From an uncultured Cryomorphaceae bacterium (GTDB lineage Bacteria; Bacteroidota; Bacteroidia; Flavobacteriales; Schleiferiaceae), in the NCBI GenBank assembly GCA_937120475.1, contig CAKZJV010000007.1, forward strand, positions 2,744,068-2,808,067: 64,000 bases of DNA, in the 5' to 3' direction. Position numbers and translations under genes: made by a program. The notes beneath the pieces were generated by a model. That model saw nothing but the letters and a program-made list of their open reading frames with translations. It had not been told where the DNA came from and did not search any database. Below are positions 7,814-15,850 of this stretch, one piece after another (the stretch's first letter is position 1; each line of letters begins with the position of its first letter).

Positions 7814-10066
7814 ATGGATAGCTACCAAATTGTAGTCATAACTCTCGTTTTACTGGCTATAGCCGATTTGATAGTAGGGGTGAGTAATGACGCGGTAAAC
7901 TTCCTGAATTCGGCCATAGGCTCCAAGGTAGCGGGGCGCAATACCATTCTTATTATAGCAGCTGCAGGGGTTTTGATGGGAGCCCTCTCTTCCAGCGGTA
8001 TGATGGAAATTGCCCGAAAGGGAATTTTTAATCCGGACATGTTCACTTTTGCAGAGGTGATGACCATTTTTGTGGCGGTAATGGTGGCGGACATCCTGTT
8101 ATTGGATTTTTTCAACTCCCTGGGTTTGCCAACTTCCACCACAGTGAGTATTGTTTTCGACCTTTTGGGTGCGGCCGTAGGTGTAGCCATATGGAAGGCG
8201 GTGGAGGCCAATGCGGGCTTCGAGGGTGTAGTGGAAGCCATTAATTACCAAACGGCCACAGCCATTATCTCCGGTATCTTTTTATCCATAGGCGTAGCTT
8301 TTACCATTGGTGGTGTGGTGCAGTACCTCTGCCGCCTGCTTTTCACCTTTCGCTATGAAAAATATTTAAAAACATACGGGGTGGTTTTTGCCGGACTGGC
8401 TTTAACGGTTATCGTGTATTTTCTTTTAATCAAAGGGGCCAAGGGGAGTGCCCTGCTTACGGGTGATGTCAGCAACTTTATTGCCGGTAACGTATATCTT
8501 TTACTGGGGATTATCTTTCTGATAGCCTTGATTGGGGTGTTTTTACTGGTGCGTTTGGCTGGAGCCCATCCGTTGAAAATCGTGGTTTTTGCGGGTACTT
8601 TCTCACTGGCTATGGCTTTTGCCGGTAACGACCTGGTTAACTTTATAGGTGTGCCATTGGCGGGATATCAATCTTTCAGTATTTGGAGCGACAGTGGTGT
8701 TAGTGCCGACACTTTTACCATGAACCAGTTGGGGGCAGCCGTTCAAACGCCTTTTCTTTTCCTTATCCTGGCCGGGCTCATCATGGTGGTTACGCTTTGG
8801 TTTTCCGGAAAGGCCCGTAAAGTTACTGATACCGAAGTGAACCTGGGAAGGCAGGGAGAAGGGGAGGAGCGTTTCAGGCCCAACTTTTTATCACGTATGA
8901 TTGTAGGTGGAGCCCTTGCTCTTGGCGGATGGTTAAAAAGCTGGCTGCCGGAAGCTCTCATTCGCAGAATGAACATTCGTTTTTATCAGCGTATTGCCGA
9001 AGTTTCGCATGAAGATCGGCCGGCCTTTGACCTGGTACGCGCCTCGGTAAACCTGATTATAGCCAGTTTGCTGATTGCTTTAGCCACCTCTTATAAACTA
9101 CCGCTTTCCACTACCTACGTTTCCTTTATGGTGGCCATGGGTAGCTCCCTGGCTGATAAGGCCTGGGGCCGTGAAAGTGCGGTGTACCGTGTGGCAGGAG
9201 TGCTCAACGTGATTGGAGGTTGGTTATTTACCGCACTTATGGCCTTTTTTACAGCTGGAGCACTGGCCACGGCCATTTTTTACGGTGGCCCTTGGGTAGC
9301 CATTGGCCTCGGTTTATTGGCCCTGGTATTTTTTGTAAACAGTAACCTGCGCTTTAACAAAAAGGAAAAAGAGACGGCTGTTTTAAAATCGCAGGAGCTG
9401 AAACCTGAGAAGCAGGAACGGCTTTTTGAGGTTTTGAAAAATGACATTATTTCCATGCTCAACTATGAGCGGGCCATTATAAACCAATGCATGCGGTATA
9501 TCAACCACGAAAATTCGGGTCCGGTAAAAAAAGTGGAAAAAGACTGGAAAAGGTTTGAGGGTGCCGCTGCCAAACTAAAGAAGATTGTTTACAAGGTAGT
9601 GCTCAAAAAATCGGCCCACTCCCATGAATACGGGGTAGCCTTACTCTTTAACCAACACCACATTGAAGACCTTTACATAAGTTTGGAAAGCATGGTGAAC
9701 CTGGTGGTGGAGTATGAAAAAAACCACCAGATACTACCCGCAAAAAAATATGTGAAACAGGTGGTGGATTTAAAGAAGCAGTATGATGGTTATGCAGAGC
9801 ATGTTATAGAAAAACTGGATAAAGAGCATCTGCTCAATGTGGATGATCTGCTGCACGCCAAGCGCACCTTGCAGGAGCAACTTCAAAAAACACTGAACAG
9901 CACCATGGTAATGGCCAGTCGCAAAAACATCACCCACAAGCAGGCCATCATGCTCTCGGAATTCGTTTTACTGCTCAAAAACCTAGTGGCCATTAAGGCG
10001 CGTATTGTGCTGAACTACCAGCGCGGTAAGGACGCAGAAGGCACCATCATGGACGCCTTGGTTTAA
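7814..10066 (+). CDS. inorganic phosphate transporter, PiT family
   Basis: 750 residues. It is a secondary Pi transporter of the inner membrane with the two PiT repeats: [17 protein letters not shown] at residues 22-38 and [14 protein letters not shown] around 271-284, the family's inverted-repeat signatures. About ten to twelve membrane helices fill residues 1-515. The last ~220 residues are soluble, charged and helical, and look like a fused PhoU-like regulatory domain, an arrangement common in Bacteroidota. It is transcribed alone, with a near-consensus GACCTTTG about 30 bp before the ATG. No Pst or Pho genes are adjacent. Confidence 0.92.
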   Translation: MDSYQIVVITLVLLAIADLIVGVSNDAVNFLNSAIGSKVAGRNTILIIAAAGVLMGALSSSGMMEIARKGIFNPDMFTFAEVMTIFVAVMVADILLLDFFNSLGLPTSTTVSIVFDLLGAAVGVAIWKAVEANAGFEGVVEAINYQTATAIISGIFLSIGVAFTIGGVVQYLCRLLFTFRYEKYLKTYGVVFAGLALTVIVYFLLIKGAKGSALLTGDVSNFIAGNVYLLLGIIFLIALIGVFLLVRLAGAHPLKIVVFAGTFSLAMAFAGNDLVNFIGVPLAGYQSFSIWSDSGVSADTFTMNQLGAAVQTPFLFLILAGLIMVVTLWFSGKARKVTDTEVNLGRQGEGEERFRPNFLSRMIVGGALALGGWLKSWLPEALIRRMNIRFYQRIAEVSHEDRPAFDLVRASVNLIIASLLIALATSYKLPLSTTYVSFMVAMGSSLADKAWGRESAVYRVAGVLNVIGGWLFTALMAFFTAGALATAIFYGGPWVAIGLGLLALVFFVNSNLRFNKKEKETAVLKSQELKPEKQERLFEVLKNDIISMLNYERAIINQCMRYINHENSGPVKKVEKDWKRFEGAAAKLKKIVYKVVLKKSAHSHEYGVALLFNQHHIEDLYISLESMVNLVVEYEKNHQILPAKKYVKQVVDLKKQYDGYAEHVIEKLDKEHLLNVDDLLHAKRTLQEQLQKTLNSTMVMASRKNITHKQAIMLSEFVLLLKNLVAIKARIVLNYQRGKDAEGTIMDALV

Positions 10067-10187
10067 TATCGTTTAACGGCACATATTGTACTATATGCCA
10101 AAACCAACACCAACACAAGCCTGAAAATCAAATAACCGGCACCTCCTGTAAGAGGCACTTAGGAATTGGTTTATTCCGGATCTGTTT

Positions 10188-11573
10188 CTATTTCAACTCC
10201 TTGAAATACTGGTGAAAAAGCGGAATGGTTTCAATCCCTTTGTAAAAGTTGAATAAACCGAAATGCTCATTCGGGGAGTGTATGGCATCGGAATCCAGCC
10301 CAAAGCCCATTAAGATGGATTTTACCCCCAACTCCCTTTCAAAAAGGGCTACAATGGGAATACTGCCTCCACTGCGTACCGGCACCGGCTTTTTGCCATA
10401 GGTTTTTTCCATGGCTTTGCTGGCCGCCTGGTAACCGGGGTTATCGGTAGGGGAAACATAAGGGTCGCCACCGTGGTGAGGAGTTACCTCTACTTTTACC
10501 GCATCTGGTGCAATACTTTCAAAGTGTTTTTTGAAAAGTTGCGTTATTTTCTCCGGCTCCTGGTGAGGCACCAGGCGCATGGAAATTTTGGCAAAGGCTT
10601 CAGAGGCAATTACCGTTTTCGCACCTTCACCGGTGTAGCCTCCCCAAATACCGTTTACATCGAGAGTGGGGCGGATGGAATTACGCTCGTTGGTGGTAAA
10701 TCCTTTTTCACCCCAAACGTCTTTAATATCCAATGCTTTCTTATAGCGGTCCAGATTAAAAGGCGCCTTGGCCATTTCGGCACGCTCTTCTTCCGAAAGT
10801 TCTTCTACGTCATCGTAAAAACCGGGAATGGTGATATGGTTGTTTTCATCGTGCAGGGAAGCGATCATGCGCGTCAATATATTGATCGGGTTGGCTACAG
10901 CACCCCCATACAAGCCTGAGTGCAGGTCACGATTAGGCCCGGTAACTTTAACCTCCACGTAACTCAATCCACGCAAACCAGTGGTAATAGAAGGAGTATC
11001 ATTGGCAATGATTCCCGTATCGGAAATCAGTATTACATCACTGGCCAGCTTTTCCTTATTGCGCTCTACAAACCAACCCAGGTTCACACTGCCTACTTCC
11101 TCTTCACCCTCTATCATAAACTTCACGTTACAGGCCAGGGTATTGGTTTGGGTCATTACCTCCAGAGCCTTCACGTGCATAAACATCTGGCCTTTGTCAT
11201 CGCAGGCGCCCCGTGCAAAAACGGCCCCTTCGGGGTGAATCTCCGTTTCTTTTACAACTGGTTCAAAAGGACCACTTTTCCACAGGTTCATCGGGTCGGG
11301 CGGCTGTACATCGTAATGACCGTAAACCAGCACCGTGGGAAGGTCGTCACTGATAATTTTTTCGGCATACACTATAGGAAAACCAGGGGTAGGGCATATC
11401 TCTACTTTATCCGCACCGGCCTCACGCAGGCTCTTACCTACCGCCTCAGCCGTTTTCATCACGTCCTCCTTGTATTTGGAATCAGCAGAAATACTGGGAA
11501 TACGAAGCAGGTCCTTCAACTCTTCCAAAAAGCGGTTTTTGTTTTGGTCTATATATTTCTTATGTTCTTTCAT
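10188..11573 (-). CDS. M20 family dipeptidase
   Basis: A 461-residue zinc peptidase of the M20/M25/M40 family, carnosinase-like (CPG/CNDP type). Metal-site motifs are in place: YGHYDVQPP with His86 and Asp88, GACDDKG with the bridging Asp at 125/126, and EGEEEVGS with catalytic Glu157 and metal-binding Glu158. The DLHSGLYGG segment of the lid domain follows. No signal peptide, so it is cytoplasmic and should cleave dipeptides or small peptides. It is monocistronic, with a perfect TATCTTTG element 22 bp upstream of the ATG. Confidence 0.93.
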   Translation of the reverse strand: MKEHKKYIDQNKNRFLEELKDLLRIPSISADSKYKEDVMKTAEAVGKSLREAGADKVEICPTPGFPIVYAEKIISDDLPTVLVYGHYDVQPPDPMNLWKSGPFEPVVKETEIHPEGAVFARGACDDKGQMFMHVKALEVMTQTNTLACNVKFMIEGEEEVGSVNLGWFVERNKEKLASDVILISDTGIIANDTPSITTGLRGLSYVEVKVTGPNRDLHSGLYGGAVANPINILTRMIASLHDENNHITIPGFYDDVEELSEEERAEMAKAPFNLDRYKKALDIKDVWGEKGFTTNERNSIRPTLDVNGIWGGYTGEGAKTVIASEAFAKISMRLVPHQEPEKITQLFKKHFESIAPDAVKVEVTPHHGGDPYVSPTDNPGYQAASKAMEKTYGKKPVPVRSGGSIPIVALFERELGVKSILMGFGLDSDAIHSPNEHFGLFNFYKGIETIPLFHQYFKELK

Positions 11574-11595
11574 AGTTGAATAGTGTATGAAGCAT

Positions 11596-11603
11596 CAAAG
11601 ATA
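11596..11603 (-). promoter_or_regulatory. Bacteroidota -7 element TATCTTTG
   Basis: A perfect TAnnTTTG on the minus strand 22 bp upstream of the M20 dipeptidase ATG; expected 5' leader about 16 nt. Confidence 0.6.
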
Positions 11604-11686
11604 AAAGCTAAACCCGGCTTTAAATGATATTGGATGATTTAATACAGAAAAGGAAACTAAATAGGGTTTTAAATGGTTGTTGAGGT

Positions 11687-12091
11687 ATGAGAGAGAAGGA
11701 TATAAGTGTTGCCGTGGATGTAGTAATTCAGCGAGAGGAGGAAGTATTATTGATAAAGCGTAAAAACGCACCCTTTTTGGGGCAGTGGGCTTTACCCGGT
11801 GGCTTTATTGAAAAAGACGAAGAAGTATTAACGGCAGCATTGCGTGAACTGAGGGAGGAAACCAATGCAACACTTACCGAAGATACCCTGGAGTTTATCG
11901 GTTATTTCGATGCCCCTGACCGTGACCCACGTGGCAGGATAATCACCTTTGCCTTCGGTACCCAGGTAAACGGTACCATACCGGTAACTCCAGGTGATGA
12001 TGCCTGGGATGCCCGGTGGTTCAGCATCCATGACCTGCCGGATATGGCCTTTGACCATCGTACTATTTTAGCCCAGTGGTTGGAATATTGA
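11687..12091 (+). CDS. Nudix hydrolase
   Basis: A 134-residue single-domain Nudix protein. The box begins at Gly39 (GGFIEKDEEV) and continues to RELREET, matching Gx5Ex7REUxEE, with the final Gly of the box replaced by Asn. The size and the upstream VLLIKRKNAPFLGQWALPGG strand fit the ADP-ribose/8-oxo-nucleotide-type cytoplasmic housekeeping Nudix enzymes, but the substrate cannot be read from sequence. It stands alone, divergent from the dipeptidase. Confidence 0.88.
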   Translation: MREKDISVAVDVVIQREEEVLLIKRKNAPFLGQWALPGGFIEKDEEVLTAALRELREETNATLTEDTLEFIGYFDAPDRDPRGRIITFAFGTQVNGTIPVTPGDDAWDARWFSIHDLPDMAFDHRTILAQWLEY

Positions 12092-12141
12092 TGATGTCAA
12101 TTCAAAGTACCTTCCCTATATACGGGGATTTTTAAAGCTTG

Positions 12142-12149
12142 TATTTTTG
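12142..12149 (+). promoter_or_regulatory. Bacteroidota -7 element TATTTTTG
   Basis: A perfect TAnnTTTG ending 4 bp before the ATG of the sterol-desaturase family gene. It lies inside the in-frame TTG extension of that gene, which argues for the later ATG and for a leaderless or near-leaderless message. Confidence 0.6.
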
Positions 12150-12153
12150 CAGC

Positions 12154-13032
12154 ATGGATCGTTACATCCAAATTATCCGTGATTCGTACACGGGTTACTG
12201 GAATTATTTACGGGATGAAATATTACACCCGGGCTGGGGAAATTATTTCTACTGGCTGCTGGGATTATCCATTTTGGTATGGTCGCTGGAACTGATTTTC
12301 CCCTGGCGAAAAAATCAAAAAGCCATCAGGCGCGACTTCTGGCTGGACGGTTTTTATATGTTTTTCAACTTTTTCCTTTTTTCATTGGTAGCGTACAACG
12401 CACTTTCCAATGTAGCAGTAAACGCCTTCAATGATCTTATCTATTCCCTGTTCGGGGTGCAAAACGTAGTGGCTATCGAGATTAGCAGTTGGCCGGTTTG
12501 GCTGCAATTGGTGGCCTTATTCATTATAGCCGATTTCATTCAGTGGAATGTACACCGCCTTTTACACCGGGTGCCCTGGTTGTGGGAATTTCATAAGGTG
12601 CACCACTCCGTAAAGGAAATGGGCTTTTCCGCTCACTTAAGATTTCACTGGATGGAGACCATTGTTTATAAATCGGTTTTGTACATACCCTTGGCCATGA
12701 TCGGTTTTGGTATCGATGACTTTTTATTGGTTCACCTGTTTACTCTTCTGGTGGGGCATCTCAATCATGCTAATCTCAACTGGAACTACGGGCCTTTGAA
12801 ATACGTTTTTAACAATCCGCGTATGCATATCTGGCATCACTCCCGTGAAATGCCATCTTCCCATCCCTACGGTATCAATTTCGGGCTAACCCTATCCGTT
12901 TGGGATTACCTTTTCGGTACGGCTCACATTCCGCATAGCGGCCGTGATATTGAACTGGGCTTTACGGATGATGAAGGCTTTCCGCAAGACTTCTTCAGCC
13001 AGGTAACCTATCCCTTATCCCGGAAAAATTAA
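12154..13032 (+). CDS. sterol desaturase/fatty acid hydroxylase family protein
   Basis: 292 residues, a di-iron membrane oxidase of the fatty-acid hydroxylase superfamily. The histidine clusters are present: HRLLH, then HKVHH after WEFH, an HLNHAN segment, and HIWHH near the C-terminus. Three to four hydrophobic helices precede and separate them. Members hydroxylate or desaturate lipids or carotenoids at the membrane; the substrate here is unknown. The ATG was preferred to the TTG 15 bp upstream because a promoter element overlaps that TTG. The stop lies 1 bp from the end of the convergent lipoprotein gene. Confidence 0.9.
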   Translation: MDRYIQIIRDSYTGYWNYLRDEILHPGWGNYFYWLLGLSILVWSLELIFPWRKNQKAIRRDFWLDGFYMFFNFFLFSLVAYNALSNVAVNAFNDLIYSLFGVQNVVAIEISSWPVWLQLVALFIIADFIQWNVHRLLHRVPWLWEFHKVHHSVKEMGFSAHLRFHWMETIVYKSVLYIPLAMIGFGIDDFLLVHLFTLLVGHLNHANLNWNYGPLKYVFNNPRMHIWHHSREMPSSHPYGINFGLTLSVWDYLFGTAHIPHSGRDIELGFTDDEGFPQDFFSQVTYPLSRKN

Positions 13033-13033
13033 A

Positions 13034-13795
13034 CTATTGCCGGGTGCTGCTCATGCCGGGCAAAGGATCGAAAAAATCCTGGTTGAGTTGGGTGAAACGA
13101 ACCCGTTTCAATTCCGCATGGCCCAATTCTTCGGTAAAACCTTCAACGGGCTGCCAGCCCCAAAAAGTCCAGCTTTGAGCAATGGGAATACCCTCTACTT
13201 CATTGTAATTGGAGTATTGTATAGCATGGGGATCTTCTTCGGCCTCGGCCTGGCTTTTATTGGCGGTTACAATGTAGGCCGCACTGTGCATCAGGCGGGT
13301 TTCCGGATCCTGGTAAACAATGTACCAATCGTCCGGTGAGCCTCCGGTACCGGATTCAAAAGTCAGCTTTTGAACTTCGTAGGTCTTTTCTTCCAGTTCC
13401 TTTTCAGGGTAATCTTCCCATTGGGCACCGGGGTCACTCAGTTTATAGGGCATCAGGAAAAAGTAAGACCATGTGTAAGCGGCAAATTCGGCCCTTTCAG
13501 GGTCTTCAAACTCCGGGCTGTAATATACGGTCTCCTGGTCGTAAATAATCCTTCGCCCGTCTTCATAATCAATGCGACCTTTGGTGGAGTTGGTCAGTAA
13601 AGTGAGGGTGCCTCGGAGGCGTTCCTTTCCACCGAAAACGAGCATAAGATTGAATTGTATGGCTTCGTGCTGCAGAAAGTTTTCTTTTTGATGGGCTTGC
13701 TCCATTTGTGAAACAAAGGAGTTGTCCGAACCTGAAGACTTACAGGCAGAAAGAACCAGGATAGAGGCCAGAAATAGGAGAAAGCTTATTTTCAT
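13034..13795 (-). CDS. lipoprotein, DUF6503-like
   Basis: A 253-residue lipoprotein: signal sequence with lipobox LSAC (Cys18). The mature part is a LolA-like series of strands; the segments around YDQETVYYSP, a GGSPDDWYIVYQDPET block and the closing DFFDPLPG are reminiscent of DUF6503 proteins of Bacteroidota. That family has no established role; the fold suggests lipid or hydrophobic ligand binding at the envelope. It is transcribed alone, tail to tail with the fatty-acid hydroxylase gene. Family assignment is moderate. Confidence 0.65.
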   Translation of the reverse strand: MKISFLLFLASILVLSACKSSGSDNSFVSQMEQAHQKENFLQHEAIQFNLMLVFGGKERLRGTLTLLTNSTKGRIDYEDGRRIIYDQETVYYSPEFEDPERAEFAAYTWSYFFLMPYKLSDPGAQWEDYPEKELEEKTYEVQKLTFESGTGGSPDDWYIVYQDPETRLMHSAAYIVTANKSQAEAEEDPHAIQYSNYNEVEGIPIAQSWTFWGWQPVEGFTEELGHAELKRVRFTQLNQDFFDPLPGMSSTRQ

Positions 13796-13910
13796 TTTAA
13801 AGATTTTAGGCTGTAAAGGTAAGCCCGCTGAGGTGGTGTTTTGTCAGGCAGGCTACCTAAGTCCTTTTTAAACGTAGAGAACTCACTACAACCGCTTAAG
13901 GCCACCTCTC

Positions 13911-13959
13911 TATGCGCAGCGTCCCGCTACACTTCAATATCAATGTTTTCTATACTTTC
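13911..13959 (+). repeat. left copy of ~49-bp direct repeat flanking the HTH gene
   Basis: About 75% identical, by direct alignment, to 14452-14500, in the same orientation. The most conserved part is CGCTACxCTTCAATAT. This copy has lost the perfect palindrome seen in the right copy. Confidence 0.65.
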
Positions 13960-13970
13960 TGTCCAGCATA

Positions 13971-14000
13971 GGTCATCCTGAGCGAAGTCGAAGGGTGACC
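13971..14000. repeat. REP-like hairpin with TGAGCGAAGTCGAAG core
   Basis: Nine-base-pair stem GGTCATCCT/AGGGTGACC (one wobble) around the core TGAGCGAAGTCGAAG. The same core occurs in a second hairpin at 49692-49733, so it is a dispersed element of this genome. Confidence 0.75.
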
Positions 14001-14018
14001 TAAACCAGTACATTATAT

Positions 14019-14054
14019 GAGTGTCACACTAAGCGGAGTCGAGGTGTGGCACTC
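14019..14054. repeat. REP-like hairpin, diverged core
   Basis: Imperfect stem GAGTGTCACACT/AGGTGTGGCACTC enclosing AAGCGGAGTCG, a diverged form of the AGCGAAGTCG core next door. Confidence 0.65.
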
Positions 14055-14060
14055 AGAATA

Positions 14061-14085
14061 TACCACTCCTTCACTAAGCGTGGTA
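14061..14085. repeat. short inverted repeat
   Basis: Stem TACCAC/GTGGTA with a loop containing CACTAAGC, adjoining a degenerate CTCGCTACGAC half-site that matches the palindrome at 14510-14530. Confidence 0.5.
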
Positions 14086-14187
14086 TCTCGCTACGACCAG
14101 TGAGAATAAATGCATAAAGGATAATACAACGGTTTATTTTCCATGATTGAGAATTTCCGATATTAAAGTTTATTAAAATTCAACATC

Positions 14188-14454
14188 ATGGAGATTATTT
14201 GTATTGAAGAGCAGGCATTCTATGACCTGATCGAAACGGTGTACCAACGCCTTAAAAAGCTGGAAAAGAAACAGGAAAAGTGGGTAGGGCCAGAGGAGGC
14301 CATGCGCCTTTTAAGAGTTAAATCCAAGACGACAATGCAAAAGCTAAGGGATGAAGGCAGAATCAGATATTCGCAACCCTTTCCCCAAACTATTTTGTAT
14401 GATACCGCCTCAATTGACGCTTTTCTGGAAAAACACGCTCGCGAGCTCCTCTAA
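14188..14454 (+). CDS. HTH_17-type small DNA-binding protein
   Basis: 88 residues. The N-terminal third is a charged helix (FYDLIETVYQRLKKLEKK); the rest is a winged-helix/excisionase-like HTH_17 domain starting at WVGPEEAMRLL and ending DTASIDAFLEKHA. Such proteins in Bacteroidota often accompany mobile elements or toxin-antitoxin-type loci, but here no integrase, relaxase or toxin is adjacent. The gene is isolated between direct and inverted repeats, and its stop codon TAA overlaps the first bases of the 14453-14475 palindrome. Function unknown; DNA binding is inferred from the fold. Confidence 0.8.
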   Translation: MEIICIEEQAFYDLIETVYQRLKKLEKKQEKWVGPEEAMRLLRVKSKTTMQKLRDEGRIRYSQPFPQTILYDTASIDAFLEKHARELL

Positions 14455-14500
14455 GCGTAGCGGGACGCTACGCTTCAATATTAGTTTTTTCTAAACTCTT
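14452..14500 (+). repeat. right copy of ~49-bp direct repeat flanking the HTH gene
   Basis: Matches 13911-13959 at about 75% identity. It begins with the perfect palindrome at 14453-14475 and continues CTTCAATATTAG and a T-rich tail. Confidence 0.65.
14453..14475. repeat. perfect palindrome AAGCGTAGCG/CGCTACGCTT
   Basis: Ten-base-pair perfect stem with a GGA loop, beginning inside the stop codon of the HTH gene. It may also act as a transcription terminator, as a T6 run follows 10 bp later. Confidence 0.8.
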
Positions 14501-14509
14501 AAATATAAA

Positions 14510-14530
14510 GTCGTAGCGAGACGCTACGAC
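14510..14530. repeat. perfect palindrome GTCGTAGCG/CGCTACGAC
   Basis: Nine-base-pair perfect stem with an AGA loop. Core bases GTAGCG/CGCTAC are shared with the palindrome 35 bp upstream. Confidence 0.8.
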
Positions 14531-14548
14531 TAGTTATAAAGCATCAAC

Positions 14549-15844
14549 CTAAAAATACTGCCCCAATCCCAAAACCCAGCCTTGTGAATTGTTTTCCGGG
14601 GTGAGCCCGAAACCATAATCAATGCGCAGGGTGGCATTGTACACTTTCTTGAGGATGAAACGGGCGCCTAAGCCGCTGTGTACATACACATTGGAGGCTT
14701 CTACAAAATCATCCAATTCACCACCGGGTTGCCGCCAACTGCCGTAATCTACAAAACCAACTCCCTGAATGGCTACCCAGGGTTTTTCCCAAAAAGTATG
14801 GCGGTATTCCGAATTAAGGGTAACTACGGCACTACCCCGGTCGATGCGGTCGCCCACCCCACGGATGTTCATCTGGTTATCCACCACAAAGGCTGAAAAA
14901 GGGCTGTTGTTGTTGGTGGAAAAGCCAAGCCGGAAACGCCAGGCCAGGTTCCCTTTTTCACCGGTACGCCTATACACTATAAAATCATTCCAGGCGATAT
15001 TGAAGGGTGGTTCTTGCTCGCTGGTGGTCACTACAGTTTGCAGGTTCAGGTTATTGACAATCCCATCCAGGTACTGGTAATGCTGCTTAACCTTATAATA
15101 TTGATAGGTTAGCTTGGTGAGCCATTTGTTTTGGGTAAGCAGCATGGGTTTGTCGGTAATCTCTTCAGCTCCGCTGAGGTAGGTGTACCGTTCGCGGAAC
15201 AAAGAACCTCCGAACTGAACCTGGTTGTGAAAATTCCAGCGGTACAGCCCCAGTATTTCCATGGATCGGTTCCGGTACTCGTACATAGCCGTAACCTCTC
15301 CAAAGTACACCGGCTCATCTGAAACCCAATCGGCATAATTTAAAGACATACCCCATTTGGCACCCATCAAAAAGGGAGCGTTGAGGCTTAAGCCGTAGGA
15401 ATGTTTGGTATTGTTGCGGTAAAAAGCACTGGCCTGTATGTTTTGGCCCAGTAGGTTGTGTTCACTCAAACCCACCATCCACCAAAGCTGGTCGCCTACC
15501 GTCCAGATGTTAAAAATGGGAAGCAAGGTGAAATTTTCCTGGATATGGTAATACACCCGGTAGTAATTTTCATGAGAACGGAAAACCTGGTAGTAAGCGT
15601 GGGCCACGGAAGGCAGTCGGATCAACATCTGAACATCTTCTTCCAGGCGGTTGGAATCCAGCACATCACCTTCGGATAGGGCAATTACATTTTGCAGAAA
15701 GGAAGTCTTGGTTTTTTCCAGCCCCTTAAACTCTATTTTCCAAATACGGGGCGGATTTTGAGCGGTGGAATCGCTCTCTTGGGCGGTGAGGCTAAGTGAA
15801 CCAATTATTAATAGAAGAAGAAATACCGAAAACCTGACCCACAT
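14549..15844 (-). CDS. Omp85-superfamily protein: POTRA domain plus barrel
   Basis: 431 residues. A signal peptide (cut near TAQ, residue 21) is followed by one POTRA-like domain (about residues 32-107: IWKIEFKGLEKTKTSFL, then IRLPSVAHAYYQV) and a beta-barrel to the C-terminus, which ends in Phe (LGLGQYF). The IRGVGDR segment corresponds to the conserved arginine-bearing L6 loop of BamA/TamA/FhaC proteins. With one POTRA it is shorter than BamA, so a dedicated outer-membrane insertion or export role is more likely than general assembly. It starts 6 bp after the DUF547/barrel gene, suggesting they act together. Confidence 0.82.
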   Translation of the reverse strand: MWVRFSVFLLLLIIGSLSLTAQESDSTAQNPPRIWKIEFKGLEKTKTSFLQNVIALSEGDVLDSNRLEEDVQMLIRLPSVAHAYYQVFRSHENYYRVYYHIQENFTLLPIFNIWTVGDQLWWMVGLSEHNLLGQNIQASAFYRNNTKHSYGLSLNAPFLMGAKWGMSLNYADWVSDEPVYFGEVTAMYEYRNRSMEILGLYRWNFHNQVQFGGSLFRERYTYLSGAEEITDKPMLLTQNKWLTKLTYQYYKVKQHYQYLDGIVNNLNLQTVVTTSEQEPPFNIAWNDFIVYRRTGEKGNLAWRFRLGFSTNNNSPFSAFVVDNQMNIRGVGDRIDRGSAVVTLNSEYRHTFWEKPWVAIQGVGFVDYGSWRQPGGELDDFVEASNVYVHSGLGARFILKKVYNATLRIDYGFGLTPENNSQGWVLGLGQYF

Positions 15845-15850
15845 GCTGCT

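Larger units (their letters stand above)
13796..14187. other. repeat-rich intergenic region
   Basis: No protein gene is visible. Most of the second half is short inverted repeats: three hairpins (13971-14000, 14019-14054, 14061-14085) and the left copy of a ~49-bp direct repeat that recurs after the HTH gene. The first 100 bp show nothing beyond the upstream region of the lipoprotein gene. Confidence 0.7.
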
